From: Hyaloperonospora brassicae
Lineage: Eukaryota; Oomycota; Peronosporomycetes; Peronosporales; Peronosporaceae
NCBI GenBank assembly: GCA_947650285.1
Contig: CANTFL010001254.1
Location: 1-64,000, forward strand
Length of the DNA stretch: 64,000 nucleotides
Direction: 5' to 3'
Position numbers and translations under genes: made by a program. The notes under the pieces are model-generated. The model made no database searches. It saw only the letters and a program-made list of their open reading frames with translations, and had not been told where the DNA came from. Every line of letters starts with the position of its first letter. Positions within the stretch are counted from its first letter, which is position 1. Of this stretch, positions 33,616-43,559 are shown piece by piece.

Positions 33616-34707
33616 TATCGACTGTGTATGAAGATACCTTCAGCGATGGATACTACAAAGAAGATTAAAAGCGTCGAGTGGATACAAGACCGACCAAAGC
33701 AAGAGATTGACGCCACAAGGGATATTACGACTGAAGACACCGAGTCTGAGGTAGCTGATCTGTTACAAGAACGGTCCAGCTGTCAGGCAGGCGGGATCGG
33801 GATCAAGGATGGTGAGTCGCAAGAAGAGCATTTCCAACTGGTCAAAGGACTCGAAATGATTGCGACCGTGAGATTGTCGAAGGGAAACGAGGGTGCGAGA
33901 TCGCCGGCGCAGGTCAAGGTGGAGATCAATCAAGCGTCGATTGGATGGAAACAAATGGTATGTGAAGATAGCACGACCAAAGCCGGAGACCCTGACGATA
34001 TTGATACGGTGCATGGAGAGTCGAGACGTCATTCAGGCGGGATGTCGACTCGAGATGGTGTGTTACAAGGACGAGACAATCGACAGCTTGGAGACGCAGC
34101 TATGACAGGGACTTACAATGACTTACCTGGAGTATTTGGTGATATGGTGTCTCCTGCTGTGATAAATGTCACCAAGGATATGAGATGTGACGCTGTGGGA
34201 CCCTGTCGATTTGCTAACTTGAACATCGAGGAGGGGGCAAAGGCGATCAAGTGGGGAAATTCTAGTGATGTTGATCCTGACAGAAAAGAATTCAGTCACC
34301 ACCGTAAAAAAGAGACCGATATGGGATACAGTGAAGAGCATGGACAGTCCACCGTGATGACCGCAGAGACCGATACGGTGGGGATCGACCGCTATAATGC
34401 GGATCGTAATCCACTGCAGATAAGTCGTGAAGAGGAGTTGCGGCTTTATCTCTATCGGTTCAAGGAGGAATATGCACCAAGTTTAGCCCATACGTGGCAC
34501 GGACCGTTTCATGAGGCCGTCAAATGTGGAGATCATATCGTACGACTGGATATTGATGGTAAACCATACAGGTTGTTCTCGATGGTTCATGTTTCGAAGT
34601 TGAAGCAGGTCAAGATGTTTCAGGATCGGCCAATAATCTGTTTGACGGTATACGAGATTGATAGAGTGGACTTTGATGAAGATTTGTGCTCGTACGATAG
34701 CTGGTAA
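33424..34707 (+). CDS. Element D ORF2: repeat end and gypsy integrase C-terminal tail (427 aa)
   Basis: This frame takes over from ORF1 after the one-base insertion; its ATG at 33,424 is probably incidental. The first 65 residues finish the third repeat (ADLDWGRGFLCGDH). A middle part of about 270 residues is hydrophilic and unassigned. The last 90 residues are a clear gypsy integrase C-terminal segment: LAHTWHGPFHEAVKCGDHIV, RLDIDGKPYRLFSMVHVSKL and VDFDEDLCSYDSW. The zinc-binding and catalytic parts of integrase are absent. The tail normally leads into a chromodomain, which here continues in another frame after the stop at 34,707. Confidence 0.7.
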   Translation: MDRVELSINQDRVSGQRYITNQDHVDQGREGVEDECNGLLLYLNLIADLDWGRGFLCGDHPASGYRLCMKIPSAMDTTKKIKSVEWIQDRPKQEIDATRDITTEDTESEVADLLQERSSCQAGGIGIKDGESQEEHFQLVKGLEMIATVRLSKGNEGARSPAQVKVEINQASIGWKQMVCEDSTTKAGDPDDIDTVHGESRRHSGGMSTRDGVLQGRDNRQLGDAAMTGTYNDLPGVFGDMVSPAVINVTKDMRCDAVGPCRFANLNIEEGAKAIKWGNSSDVDPDRKEFSHHRKKETDMGYSEEHGQSTVMTAETDTVGIDRYNADRNPLQISREEELRLYLYRFKEEYAPSLAHTWHGPFHEAVKCGDHIVRLDIDGKPYRLFSMVHVSKLKQVKMFQDRPIICLTVYEIDRVDFDEDLCSYDSW

Positions 34708-34940
34708 GGAGGTCGAGAGGATAAAAGTTTGAGGTGAAAAGAACAGAAGACGTGAGATGTGGCCGAAAACCACGGGTTGGACGAGTACACTGTCCGGTCG
34801 TGAAGTAGTGGAAAGGCTCTAGCGATCCGACATGGATAGACGAGGCAGATGTAAATTGCGTGGATATGTCGCAAGAATACGACCGTGGTCGAGCAAGCCG
34901 GAATCGATTCAAGGTGAGGCAATTAGAAGAAGCTGCATCA
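34708..34940 (+). pseudogene. Element D chromodomain, out of frame with ORF2
   Basis: In a shifted frame the sequence reads FEVKRTEDVRCGRKPRVGRV, then a stop, then WKGSSDPTWIDEADVNC and YDRGRASRNRFKVRQLEE. This is the chromodomain pattern of gypsy integrases (SGRK.R.GR...WKG..DPTW.DEADLNC). The frameshift at about 34,707-34,735 and the internal stop mean the tail is not made as one protein in this copy. Confidence 0.75.
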
Positions 34941-35860
34941 AGGGTGGAACACCGATCTGGAGGTTAGGTTTGGTTGAAGTATGCAAGGAGGTTGCATATG
35001 GCTGTAAGGCGGTGAAAGCACATACCGGGAGGTTGTATGTGGCGGAGGATATCGGGTGACGGGTGTTCTGGGAGGTAGCATATGCTGGTGGAATGGGTTT
35101 GAAGGGTGTAATTGGAGATAGTACATGCCAGAGTAATGGGCTGTTCGTATATGAGTATGGAACTGAATTACCAACTAGTTGATGGATAGCGAGTTTGATT
35201 TGGCATGGTGATACAACGATAAAAGATGTGACGAAAGATGATAATGAAATCTGATGTACTATCATTTTCGAATTCTACTAAGACCGGTGATTCAGGTAAA
35301 GCAGAATGATCTAACGATCTTGTTCAAACGAATAGCAATCTAAGCCGAGACTGATGATCTGGCGATCCAGGTCGATTGAATGGAGATATTAGTGGAGCCC
35401 ATGTAACTATCGATCTGGTGAAGAATGGGATGGGCTGAACTCAGGCTGTCGATCCGGTCGTCTGTAGGGAAAAGTGGAGATATTGATCGATCTGGGACTA
35501 TTCGATTATATCTCCCGTGATCTGGCGCTCTGTACGACAGGTCTTGAACAGGAGACAAAGGCCCGGTGGGTAGTAGATTTAGTGATCCCCTGGAGAAAGG
35601 TGTCGATTCGGCCGGACCAAGATCACTTGGAGACCCAGGTCGATCTGGGACTATTGGAGTATACCTCCCGGGACCTGGCGATCTAGGTGACAGAGCGCGA
35701 TCCGGCGACAAAAGTGCGGTAGAACACTCCGAGGGTACTGGCAAAGTGGGGAGACGCGTCGGGGAGGTCATGGGATGGACTTGAGTGCTTGGAACGAAGT
35801 TGATGAGTATATGGACTGAAGCCTATTGCTGCCCAAACGGACTTCAGTACAGCTGGCGGT
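34941..35860 (+). other. Element D 3' untranslated region with direct repeats
   Basis: No coding sequence is seen. A 39-base motif beginning CGATCTGGGACTATT recurs at 35,488 and 35,641 (period 153). A looser motif, GGAGGT(T/A)G(C/T)ATATG, recurs between 34,985 and 35,085. The expected polypurine tract before the 3' LTR is weak (CAGCTGGCGGT at 35,850-35,860). The solo D LTR at 50,525 is preceded, in element orientation, by the similar ATGGCGGT. Confidence 0.6.
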
Positions 35861-37680
35861 TGTGGCAAAGTCATTAATTTAAATATATGATATGGATCGG
35901 TGGCCATCTGATTGAGGCGCCACGTACTGTTGAAAAATGGCACCAAGTGATCTGGCGATCCGATGAGAGACGGAAGGTGATCCCACGGAGATCGACGGAC
36001 CGATCCAACGGTAGGCCGAAGGATGGACGTGGAACGGTCTGAGACGAGGCGCAGAAAGGGGTGATTTTCTTGGAACAATCTGGGACGAGTCGCAGACATC
36101 GATGATTTCCACGGTGCGATCTGGGACGAGGGACTAGATTGAACCAGAAGACCGATCTGAACTGAGAAATGTACTTTTGAGATCAAGCGATGCGACGTGA
36201 CTCTGTGACAAAGTTGTAGCATCCAGGTGATCGAAGATACACATCACCGATCTCCAATGGGAGTACTGATTTCGGTTAAGTATGGACCGAGCTGGAAGTG
36301 GGGATGTTTGTGGGAGTCCGTGGGACCGTTGTAAGAACTGTGGATGGTCTCATTGTGCGGATAAACTCTTGGGGATGGTATCGGAGCATGCACAATGAAC
36401 GGAAGAACATATATGGCCGGATTGTACTGTGTCGATCCTCAACGATCTCGAATTGGGCATCAGATCGGTCATGTTCCCTGCTGATTATGGATATATCGAT
36501 GATGGAGCTATTCGGATTGTGATATACATGCTTGTTGAAGGTCCATGAGTGATGTCCCAAAAGTTCAGACCGAAAGAGCCAGTGGAAGCCGGTTGAATTG
36601 ACGTCGCAAAATGGATTTAGACACATTCGGCATTTGGATACTATTTTGGACTTTTCGGTACCAAAATTGGGTATTAGGTACCGCATTTGGAATTTGCTCC
36701 CTTTTTGGTGTCTAGGTACGATACCGGGAGTATTGGCGCTATCTTTGGAGCACAGGTCACGAGATTTCGACACGTGTTCAAGGGGGCGGTCAAGCTTAAA
36801 GATGATATCGGTTTGGAGAGTGACCTACAGTTTGAAATAGGCTTAAGGATAGGATGGCTTTTAATTTGGTTGGATAATAAAACAGTTACCGTTTTTACAT
36901 ATAAAGCACGTCGCAGACTTCTCTTCCGGGCAGGATATTTGGCCTCCCGTCGATCAAGAGACGTCGCACGCGCCGTGTTTCGTGTACTCACCTTGGATTG
37001 TTTGGCCAAGGTGGGGTTAAGGTAACTCAACTCAACTCAAACTGCTAGGGTAGCAGCAAACAACGGTAAAGGAAAAGGATTTTGGTTACAAGATCGCGAG
37101 GCGGCTCAAGTGGTCAGAAGATCTGAACAAGGAGTTCAAGACAAGACCGAGCAAGACCGAAGCGATCTACAGGGCAGATCGGCACGTTTCATTTTGGCGA
37201 AACAAGCAACCGATCCGCCCACATTGCGCACTTCCGGCAAGATCGGCCGATCCCAAGACCAGATCGGACCGATCCCAACGCAAGATCGACGCAAGACTAC
37301 TATTTGCTGAGTGAAGATTTCCGCACAGCGAAGACCCCGATCCCGAAGACGAATCGAGATCGGTGTGATTCAAGATCGAGATCGCGACATCTCCAAATAG
37401 AGATCGCCGCGACTCAAGATCAAGATCGCAGAACCCCCGTTCGTGGTGTGGAGATTTCCGCACCGGAAGCGAACGCTCAACCCCAAACCTCTCAGCGAGA
37501 TCGACATCTCCCAAGGCCGTTACGAAGAGCTCAAGCCAGCCCAACCGACGGGTACACAAGGTGAGCACAAGGTTATACAACAAGGCACGGATCGGAGTAC
37601 CCCCTCCGTGAGTCGGCAAGTCTGGGCAAGTGGAAGATCGACACTCACTAAAGCAATTTTGTGAGATCGACTTCACCACA
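35861..37680 (+). repeat. Element D 3' LTR
   Basis: This 1,820 bp copy differs from the 5' LTR by about 14 substitutions and one inserted base (ATTCGG versus ATTGG near 36,512). It is followed directly by CACT, the second copy of the target duplication. The high identity indicates a recent insertion compared with the decayed Gypsy-1 and Gypsy-2 around it. Confidence 0.93.
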
Positions 37681-38700
37681 CACTTCTGCCTTCGCCTATT
37701 GTATGAAGAGCGAGGTCTCTTTCTTTCAACCAAACAGAGGTCCATAGGTTCTGGACCTCTAGTCTCTTGTCGTCTCGGTGGACGATAATGGCTCGAGCTA
37801 GCATGAGCCTGTGTCATGCTAAAGTCCTCCAGTTCCTCAGCTGAGATTGCCTCTTCAAGCGTATCCATCTCTAAGCGGAATAGGTGTTCCCTGACGGGCC
37901 CATTTGCGAGCCCTTGCACGAACACAGTAATTAATGTGTGTTAATGTACTATGTTGTCAGTTATACTATTAGTGAGGTGCCGTATATGCGGAGCGTGATC
38001 GTGCACATCACGCTTACCCTGCTTGAGTTTCAGGAGCTCTGATCAAGCTCTAAATATAGCATTTGGTGGCTCAAACGTTTGTTTGAGATGGGTCTTAAAG
38101 GCTTCAAGCGACTCAGAAGCATTTGAGTCTCTCATCTCAAGCCCAAAGGCCCAAGTCTTGGCACGTCCCGCCAGGTGGGTTTGAGCAAATGTGTAATTCA
38201 TTTTTTCATCGTCGACGCGACGTGCTTGTATGGCTCGGTCGAGTTCGACGAACTATAACGATAAGGATACTACCTAGAATCCTCTGTAATTGGGGATGTC
38301 AACCTTTAAAATAATTTTACGACGACGCTTTTGTGTCGTCCCGCCCACAGCAGCATGGAATTGCTGGTGGATCAACAGATCTGTCTGTTGAGCACCGAGT
38401 TCTCTCAACTGCTCGGCCTGTTGAGAGCCTTGCTGGTGGATCAAGGCTACTTTTTCTCTTTCGGCGACAAGTTCATTTTAAATGGACCTAGCTACAGCGG
38501 CATGTTGTTGGTCTCTGTCTAGAGACTTCAACATGGCGCTGATGGCGATATCGCCTACGTTAGAACTCATACGTCCTACCTGCCTCTATTCGATGTCACT
38601 CAAATGGTTATAGCCCTTATAAGTGGCGTGAGAGCTTTCCTCCTCATCCAACGTGTCCCAGTTGAATAAGGTGGTCGTCGTCGTTCGACGCACTACAAAG
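37681..38700 (-). pseudogene. Gypsy-2 gag, interrupted in its zinc knuckle by element D
   Basis: The minus strand reads a coiled-coil-like N-terminus (HQQGSQQAEQLRELGAQQTD, near 38,400). The capsid region follows, with THLAGRAKTWAFGLEMRDS and SLEAFKTHLKQTFEPPNA. Later come TVFVQGLANGPVREHLFRLE, YRPPRRQETRGPEPMDLC and RRRQKC. The LTR of D starts at that Cys codon. On the far side (28,792 down) the frame resumes with IRCQK, a stop, RHYGYE and a stop where the last Cys should be. Together these form a C-x2-C-x4-H-x4-C layout. Other stops show the gene had already decayed or has decayed since. Confidence 0.85.
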
Positions 38701-38708
38701 TGCTACCA
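38693..38708 (-). promoter_or_regulatory. Gypsy-2 candidate primer binding site
   Basis: Two bases inside the LTR the minus strand reads TGGTAGCACTTTGTAG. It begins with TGG, as expected for pairing with a tRNA CCA end. The tRNA is not identified. Confidence 0.5.
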
Positions 38709-38710
38709 GG

Positions 38711-39917
38711 TGTAATGGGGCACACTCTTGTCATATGTCTGGCCAGCCGTTGTGTGTTAATTAGACACAAAACTGTGCTCCCGGCGTCACATTTACGTGG
38801 CGAGGAAGCGCAACCGAAGCAAACAGAACCCGAAAGCTCTGTCTGAGGAAAAGTAGAAATGTGATTATATATAATTATGCTATAAAAAATCCATCTTTAT
38901 CTTCTTTCAACTAAATGAAACTAAAATCTCCTATGTGGGTTTTGCTCACCACCTATTGCGCGCGTCCGGCAGCTATTGGTGGTTAGTGTAGTTGATGTAC
39001 CGTGTACATCAACCATCAGGTGGAGCAATTCATCAAAGAAATATTACCCTCGGGGGTAAATTCCGCGAACATCACCTTCTTTTCGAGAAATGTTGATTTA
39101 ATATTATTATAAAGCTAAATATCAATTATTGAAAATCGATACATTCGTGTCGATTTTTACAAAACGCGCCCACCCCGTTACAGTGAGCTGGTTCCCCCAT
39201 TTGACATTTGTATCGATTATTGAGCTTGAGTACAGTCAAAAGGGTTCTATTAAGGAATCAACGATAGTGAGCACTGTTTTGCGTTTCCTTCTTCCAAGCA
39301 CTGTCGTTCGGAAGACTCGTCTCTTTATCTGCACGTAACGTATTCGCAGGTTTCTATAGTACATGCCTACATTGTGGTTCGTGTAGGTAGCTTGCACTGT
39401 GTCAGAACAAGGGGATAATGCCTTATTAATTATATTCGTTATCTTCTCATCCTCTATAGATGTATCGGTATTGTGTGCGTGCACCCCTATATTTTTCTCA
39501 CTCTAGAACGACTGTCTAAACGTGTGTGCAGTATAGCATCTATAAGTACAGTGTGTCGGGTCCCCGATCAAGACACTGTTGAGATCATCAGTATTTTAAT
39601 CATCTTGACTGAGCTTGCATCTAGGTTCTTAAATGTCCCTCATTCTTAAGCTAGCAGTGGTTCTAATGCTATTTCTATCGGGCAAACACAAAGCAATTTA
39701 GCTCGCAACGAAGAATAATTACAGTTGAAAGCAGTGCAAGTCAGTGCAGCCTCTGGTAGTTGTTCTTCAGTCTGCAATGCGTTGTAGGAGACGCGTTCAT
39801 ACCGAACGTCAAAGCGATCCTTTTCTGTCAACTTGCTTTGCACAGTTTCTCAGGCATTGCTGTAAACGTACGGCTTGTAATAGCATCATCACTTTTGTAA
39901 CGGGGCAGCCCGTTACA
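38711..39917 (-). repeat. Gypsy-2 5' LTR (about 1.2 kb)
   Basis: The ends are an inverted pair: TGTAATGGGGC at 38,711 and GCCCGTTACA ending at 39,917. In element orientation it therefore starts TGTAACGGGC and ends CCCCATTACA. The start is itself palindromic (TGTAACGGG-GCAG-CCCGTTACA at 39,896-39,917). It lies directly upstream of a primer-site candidate and gag, as expected. No second LTR was found to confirm it. Confidence 0.65.
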
Positions 39918-40289
39918 TGGAAATTGTCAATTAAAAAACAATGACAATAAAGAATCTTAACTTGAATATTCTTTGTACAATATCACCAATGTAGTGATAT
40001 TGGTGAAGCGACTAAAGAGTCTGTTCATTGTTTGATATCTTGATGATATTAACCCACCAATCGCCGCAAGACGCGCGCAATGAGTGGTGACGAGACGTCA
40101 CCATACACTCAGTTAGATTAGTATAATTAAGTTAAGTCAAACAGAGAGACAGTAGTTAAAAGACTTAATTATATTAATATATCAGTTCTACTCTTACTTT
40201 ACCTACGCTTCCTCGCTTGCCTTGTGTACGTCTGTCGGGCCACCGATACCCTTGCGTTAAGCTCACGCAAGGGTGTGACCCGTGACAAC
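39918..40289 (+). repeat. Inverted LTR-end remnant next to the Gypsy-2 LTR
   Basis: The reverse complement of about 40,040-40,289 resembles 38,711-38,990. Shared landmarks are the TGT(A/C)A(T/C)GGG start, GCGAGGAAGCG, and a 40-base block around ATTGCGCGCGTC. It therefore looks like the end of a related LTR in opposite orientation. A hairpin, CCCTTGCGT/ACGCAAGGG, lies at 40,249-40,274. Confidence 0.5.
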
Positions 40290-41195
40290 TTTGCATATTT
40301 TTTACCTTGCAAGTAGCCAATATACATTGCGGTCGATATGACTCGAGGTGAAGAGGAACTAGAATTTGGCTGACATGTTGTGACGCAACGGGGTCTCTTC
40401 CTTATCCTCAGTGTTGACGAAGAGTGTGACAGATGTCACTAGCATGGAAGACGTTTGACCTTGTGACCTTTGCGTCAGAGCTGGCTTAGAGAAAAACAGT
40501 CGTTTAAAAGCGCACACGCATCGAGGGCAGGCTAGCCATGCAACCGTATATCGCTGCGTACTTCTTCAGATTGTGCACCACTTTGTGATTGGAATTGATG
40601 CGCACCTGCAGGCACGTCAGGATCCGCTAGACTGTCAACACCCTGCTTATTCTGAAACTTTCGTTATTAAAGAATGTGGCGACGCGCGACACCGTCCCTT
40701 GGGCTACAAAATACAGCCTCTTAGGCTTCGTGCGCGCAAAGCTGTATCAACATACCCTACAGAGAGACTGTTTCACGTAAGTGTGCAATGATAGACAGCA
40801 TTTAAGTCTTAATCGAGGACACGGCGTCCGTTGCAGCTCGGAGCCCAAATAAGTTACTACTTTAGTGAGTTAGCAGGTGAAAGGCCGTAAGACTACCTTG
40901 CTACAGCTTTGAGTAAATTACAAGACCTTATTTCGGTCATGGAGGCGTAGACAAGGTCACTGATCGACCACGCAATGCTTACACTCTTTCTGCTGCATAC
41001 TGCGAATGACCTCTCGTTCTACGATGACACTCAACCCCACGGAACAACGAGCTTTGTTCAACTCGGTCTTGTCATGCGACTTTACATGCTGTGTCCATCG
41101 ATGAACTATCTTCACACGGACTCGGGCACGCCTACCGCTTGCTTTAACGTGCACAGCTCCTAGCTTAAAATTGCAGTTTCATGATAATGCCCTTG
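40290..41195. other. No supportable feature
   Basis: Short open frames occur on both strands but none shows motifs, length or composition to support a gene. No repeat shared with other parts of the window was noticed. Confidence 0.4.
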
Positions 41196-41199
41196 TCAA

Positions 41200-41585
41200 T
41201 GTAGATGACGGCTTTGACGTAGACTTGATCGAATCCACGACGCAATCCGTAGTTTTACTATCACCTTCATCTGGTGGCGAGGATACAGTGAAATCCGTGC
41301 GTCAGAAACCTTTTGCAGGGTCTGCGGAGCCGTCGAGGACGTGAAGAGCGTTGTGTCACCATCAACTAGCATTTCGCGAGGTCCACTTCCATAATCTCGA
41401 CTGAGTAGCAATACTCCTTCACCAGTCAGACGCAGCTTGGTTATCATCTCCGTCACACAGACAATCACGTACGTACTGCGCTTTGAGGAAGCAGAGGTCA
41501 GCACTACAACCGTACCGCGCCATGTACTCAGGTCGAGTAGCTTCAGCACAACTTCTCGAGTCTACCTCATAATCTAGTCTACAGC
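41200..41585 (-). pseudogene. Coding-like minus-strand remnant of unknown family
   Basis: From 41,580 down one frame reads LDYEVDSRSCAEATRPEYMA, with five Cys in the first 45 codons, up to a TGA. A second frame is then open for GEGVLLLSRDYGSGPREM and LVDGDTTLFTSSTAPQTL, and the first frame resumes with TDFTVSSPPDEGDSK. The alternation suggests an old gene broken by frameshifts. I do not recognise it, and no ATG start is apparent. It may belong with the remnant at 43,560-44,490 on the same strand. Confidence 0.25.
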
Positions 41586-42726
41586 TAATATTGGGCATGT
41601 TCTGGTCGTGCGCACAATTCTGTCTTGATTACGGCGAGTGTGTTATCAATAAGTCAGTGTCTGTGTCTATACGTTCGAGTCGGAAGCGCTCAAAACGAAT
41701 AGATGCACTGGCTGCTCGTTTCGTAGCGACTGAAACGCCGACGTTTTGTAGAACAAGGAGTTGACCCTTGTGTGGACAGTGTTACCTCAATTTGAGCTTG
41801 CACTGAGCTCCTGCAAATGACCACAGGTACTTCAGTTGCAATGCACTTAGCGAAGGAGTATGCAAGAACATGGGCGCTGGCGCCGCATTTATAGCGCGGA
41901 CGAGCCGAGGGAATGGAGAGCATTGACGTGATGTGTAAGTACAGATAGAGCGCCGTACGTGTTGCAGTAGCTGCGTTACAACGTGTGCGAGTGTACGTGG
42001 ACTCTTTGCAAGACGAGGCTGTCCAATGAACAAGCTGACGTCCATGGAATCATTGTGGAACATACAACTGATTTTCGTGGAGCTTTGTTGCAAGACGAGT
42101 CTGTCAAATCTCGACTGCACCCTTTCGTCGATTTTACAAACAGCCGTCTGACGGATATTTTGACGAGCCGACGTTCATGCGCCTGCGAGCCACAGATGAA
42201 GCTGTTCTAGAGCAGATGTTTTTGGTTCATCCCGAGCAGCTCTATATTTGCCAGAAACGTTCGATGTTAGTCACACAATTTATGTGGAGTCGAGCGTCAT
42301 GTAACGTCTTAACCAGAGCCCTCAACAGAAAGCCTTGGTTGTCAACACGGACTGCCATTGATGGTACGTTAGATGTAGTATATTCGTGAGCTGCAACTCC
42401 TGCTACAAACGCGTTTGTGCGCGGTGCCGGGAAGAAATACGGATGGACTACTCGCAAGCACGACCGGGAGAGAGCGAATGAACACTCTGGCTCTTTGTTG
42501 AGCTCCTCGGATATTCACCTGCAGGCGTGCCATCCGGACAGACGCTTGATTGTCGATTGAACGCCAGTATATGTTCGTTTGGCCAGGTTCGAGCAATACA
42601 CAACACTCAAAGTCCCTTACCGGAATTTGTCCCATGTCGTGACCAGCTCTAGAGCGTCTTCACAATTGCAATCGCCTCGTGCCGCCTACCCACATCCAAA
42701 ACATCTCCGTTTCCCCCTCGACTTCG

Positions 42727-43422
42727 ATGCCGCTGGCTCTTCTATGCTGGACGGTAGTCTACACCGTGTTGCTTTCGCTCGCAGAAACTGCGCGTCTTGG
42801 CGAGAATAGCGGACGAGCTCTTCTAGCCGAGTCGACTTCGGGATGGTCGAAACTTAACCTCGACGTCCAGTTGAAGAGGAAATATGCCGGTGTCAGCTAC
42901 ACCATGGTAGCCGAACCAGTAATTTCGAAAGACGGGGCTTTGCGCTACAACTCCTACGCTAGGTTCGACATGAGCTCTAAGCCTGGTTTCGACCCGTCAA
43001 TCATCTCCTACAGGCAGACGGATGGATACGTTTCCGTGATCAACACGTCAAACATGTCGGATCCCTCGAAGTGTTTGGACTCGGAGTCAGGTCCATACCC
43101 GATTCCGCCGATCAATGAGATAGCTCAGGATCTCATGTACATTAAGGCTGCTACAGACAGTACTGATGTTACTGGCTGTCCGCAACGGTATGGAATTACG
43201 CTCTCTGACAGCTTTTTCGAAGTGTGCAAAGGAAGCGACGGCGCCTCGTTCACGATCTCCGGAGACGACATGGACATAAAGGTGACATACAACCCAAAAG
43301 AGGAAGTCCGCGACAACGGTGGTCCTTTGTCCAAGTGCACGAGAGCGGTGGATACTTTGATTCTATCGGCGAACGGCCTAAACTTCGAAGAATATTATGG
43401 CACGACATTCCTGAAGCCTTAG
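42727..43422 (+). CDS. Secreted cysteine-containing protein of unknown function (231 aa)
   Basis: I choose the ATG at 42,727. The frame extends 16 codons further upstream but only from a GTG. From this ATG the product begins MPLALLCWTVVYTVLLSLAE, a hydrophobic run typical of a secretion signal; cleavage near Ala22-Thr26 is plausible. The mature part of about 205 residues has four Cys (CLDSE, GCPQR, EVCKG, KCTRA), enough for two disulphides, and no membrane segment or repeats. RALLAE follows the signal but is not a proper RxLR motif. The spacing YNSYARFD, DGYVSVIN, KCLD and YPIPPINE faintly recalls ependymin-like secreted proteins, which I cannot establish. The frame is uninterrupted and intronless, the only such host-like gene in 64 kb. 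Secreted effector or surface protein is an inference. Confidence 0.72.
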   Translation: MPLALLCWTVVYTVLLSLAETARLGENSGRALLAESTSGWSKLNLDVQLKRKYAGVSYTMVAEPVISKDGALRYNSYARFDMSSKPGFDPSIISYRQTDGYVSVINTSNMSDPSKCLDSESGPYPIPPINEIAQDLMYIKAATDSTDVTGCPQRYGITLSDSFFEVCKGSDGASFTISGDDMDIKVTYNPKEEVRDNGGPLSKCTRAVDTLILSANGLNFEEYYGTTFLKP

Positions 43423-43559
43423 CTTTGGCCGCGTCAGCACTACCAAGAGCAAGAAGTCTATTCGTTAGCCACTGGTAGCTAGCAGTTTAGGTCTTCTCTG
43501 GCGAAGTCCCACTTCCAGCGTAAGTCAGCGAAAGTCAGTCAAACGCTCTGCATGAAAAA

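Larger units (their letters stand above)
28793..37680 (+). mobile_element. Element D: young non-autonomous LTR retrotransposon, 8,888 bp
   Basis: Two 1.82 kb LTRs (28,793-30,611 and 35,861-37,680) begin TGTGGCAAAG and end CTTCACCACA. By eye they differ at about 15 positions, so identity is about 99%. A 4-bp target duplication CACT flanks the element (28,789-28,792 and 37,681-37,684). A primer site follows the first LTR. The interior encodes gag-like sequence, a 273-bp repeat array and the integrase tail with chromodomain. I find no protease active site, no reverse transcriptase, no RNase H and no integrase core. It is inserted in the Gypsy-2 gag. A solo LTR of D lies at 48,711-50,525. Confidence 0.9.
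23550..39917 (-). mobile_element. Gypsy-2: decayed chromodomain Ty3/gypsy element, split by element D
   Basis: The minus strand reads 5' LTR (38,711-39,917), primer site, gag (37,681-38,700), then element D as an insertion (28,793-37,680). After D come the rest of the gag zinc knuckle, protease (28,333-28,629), RT and RNase H (25,800-27,400), integrase and chromodomain (23,550-25,560). The family differs from Gypsy-1 in every domain (protease DCGAS, RNase H YQSRQLQ, IN MDF..FVDRFSKM). Stops and frameshifts are frequent. A 3' LTR was not found. Confidence 0.85.

Noticed and set aside
37167..37925. 252-codon minus-strand frame across the D 3' LTR and Gypsy-2 gag
   Set aside because: It starts at GTG, joins real gag sequence to LTR antisense sequence, and the LTR part is also open in the other LTRs by composition only.
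42800..42840. RxLR-type effector motif (RALLAE) after the signal peptide
   Set aside because: The fourth position is not Arg and there is no downstream EER; chance similarity is likely.
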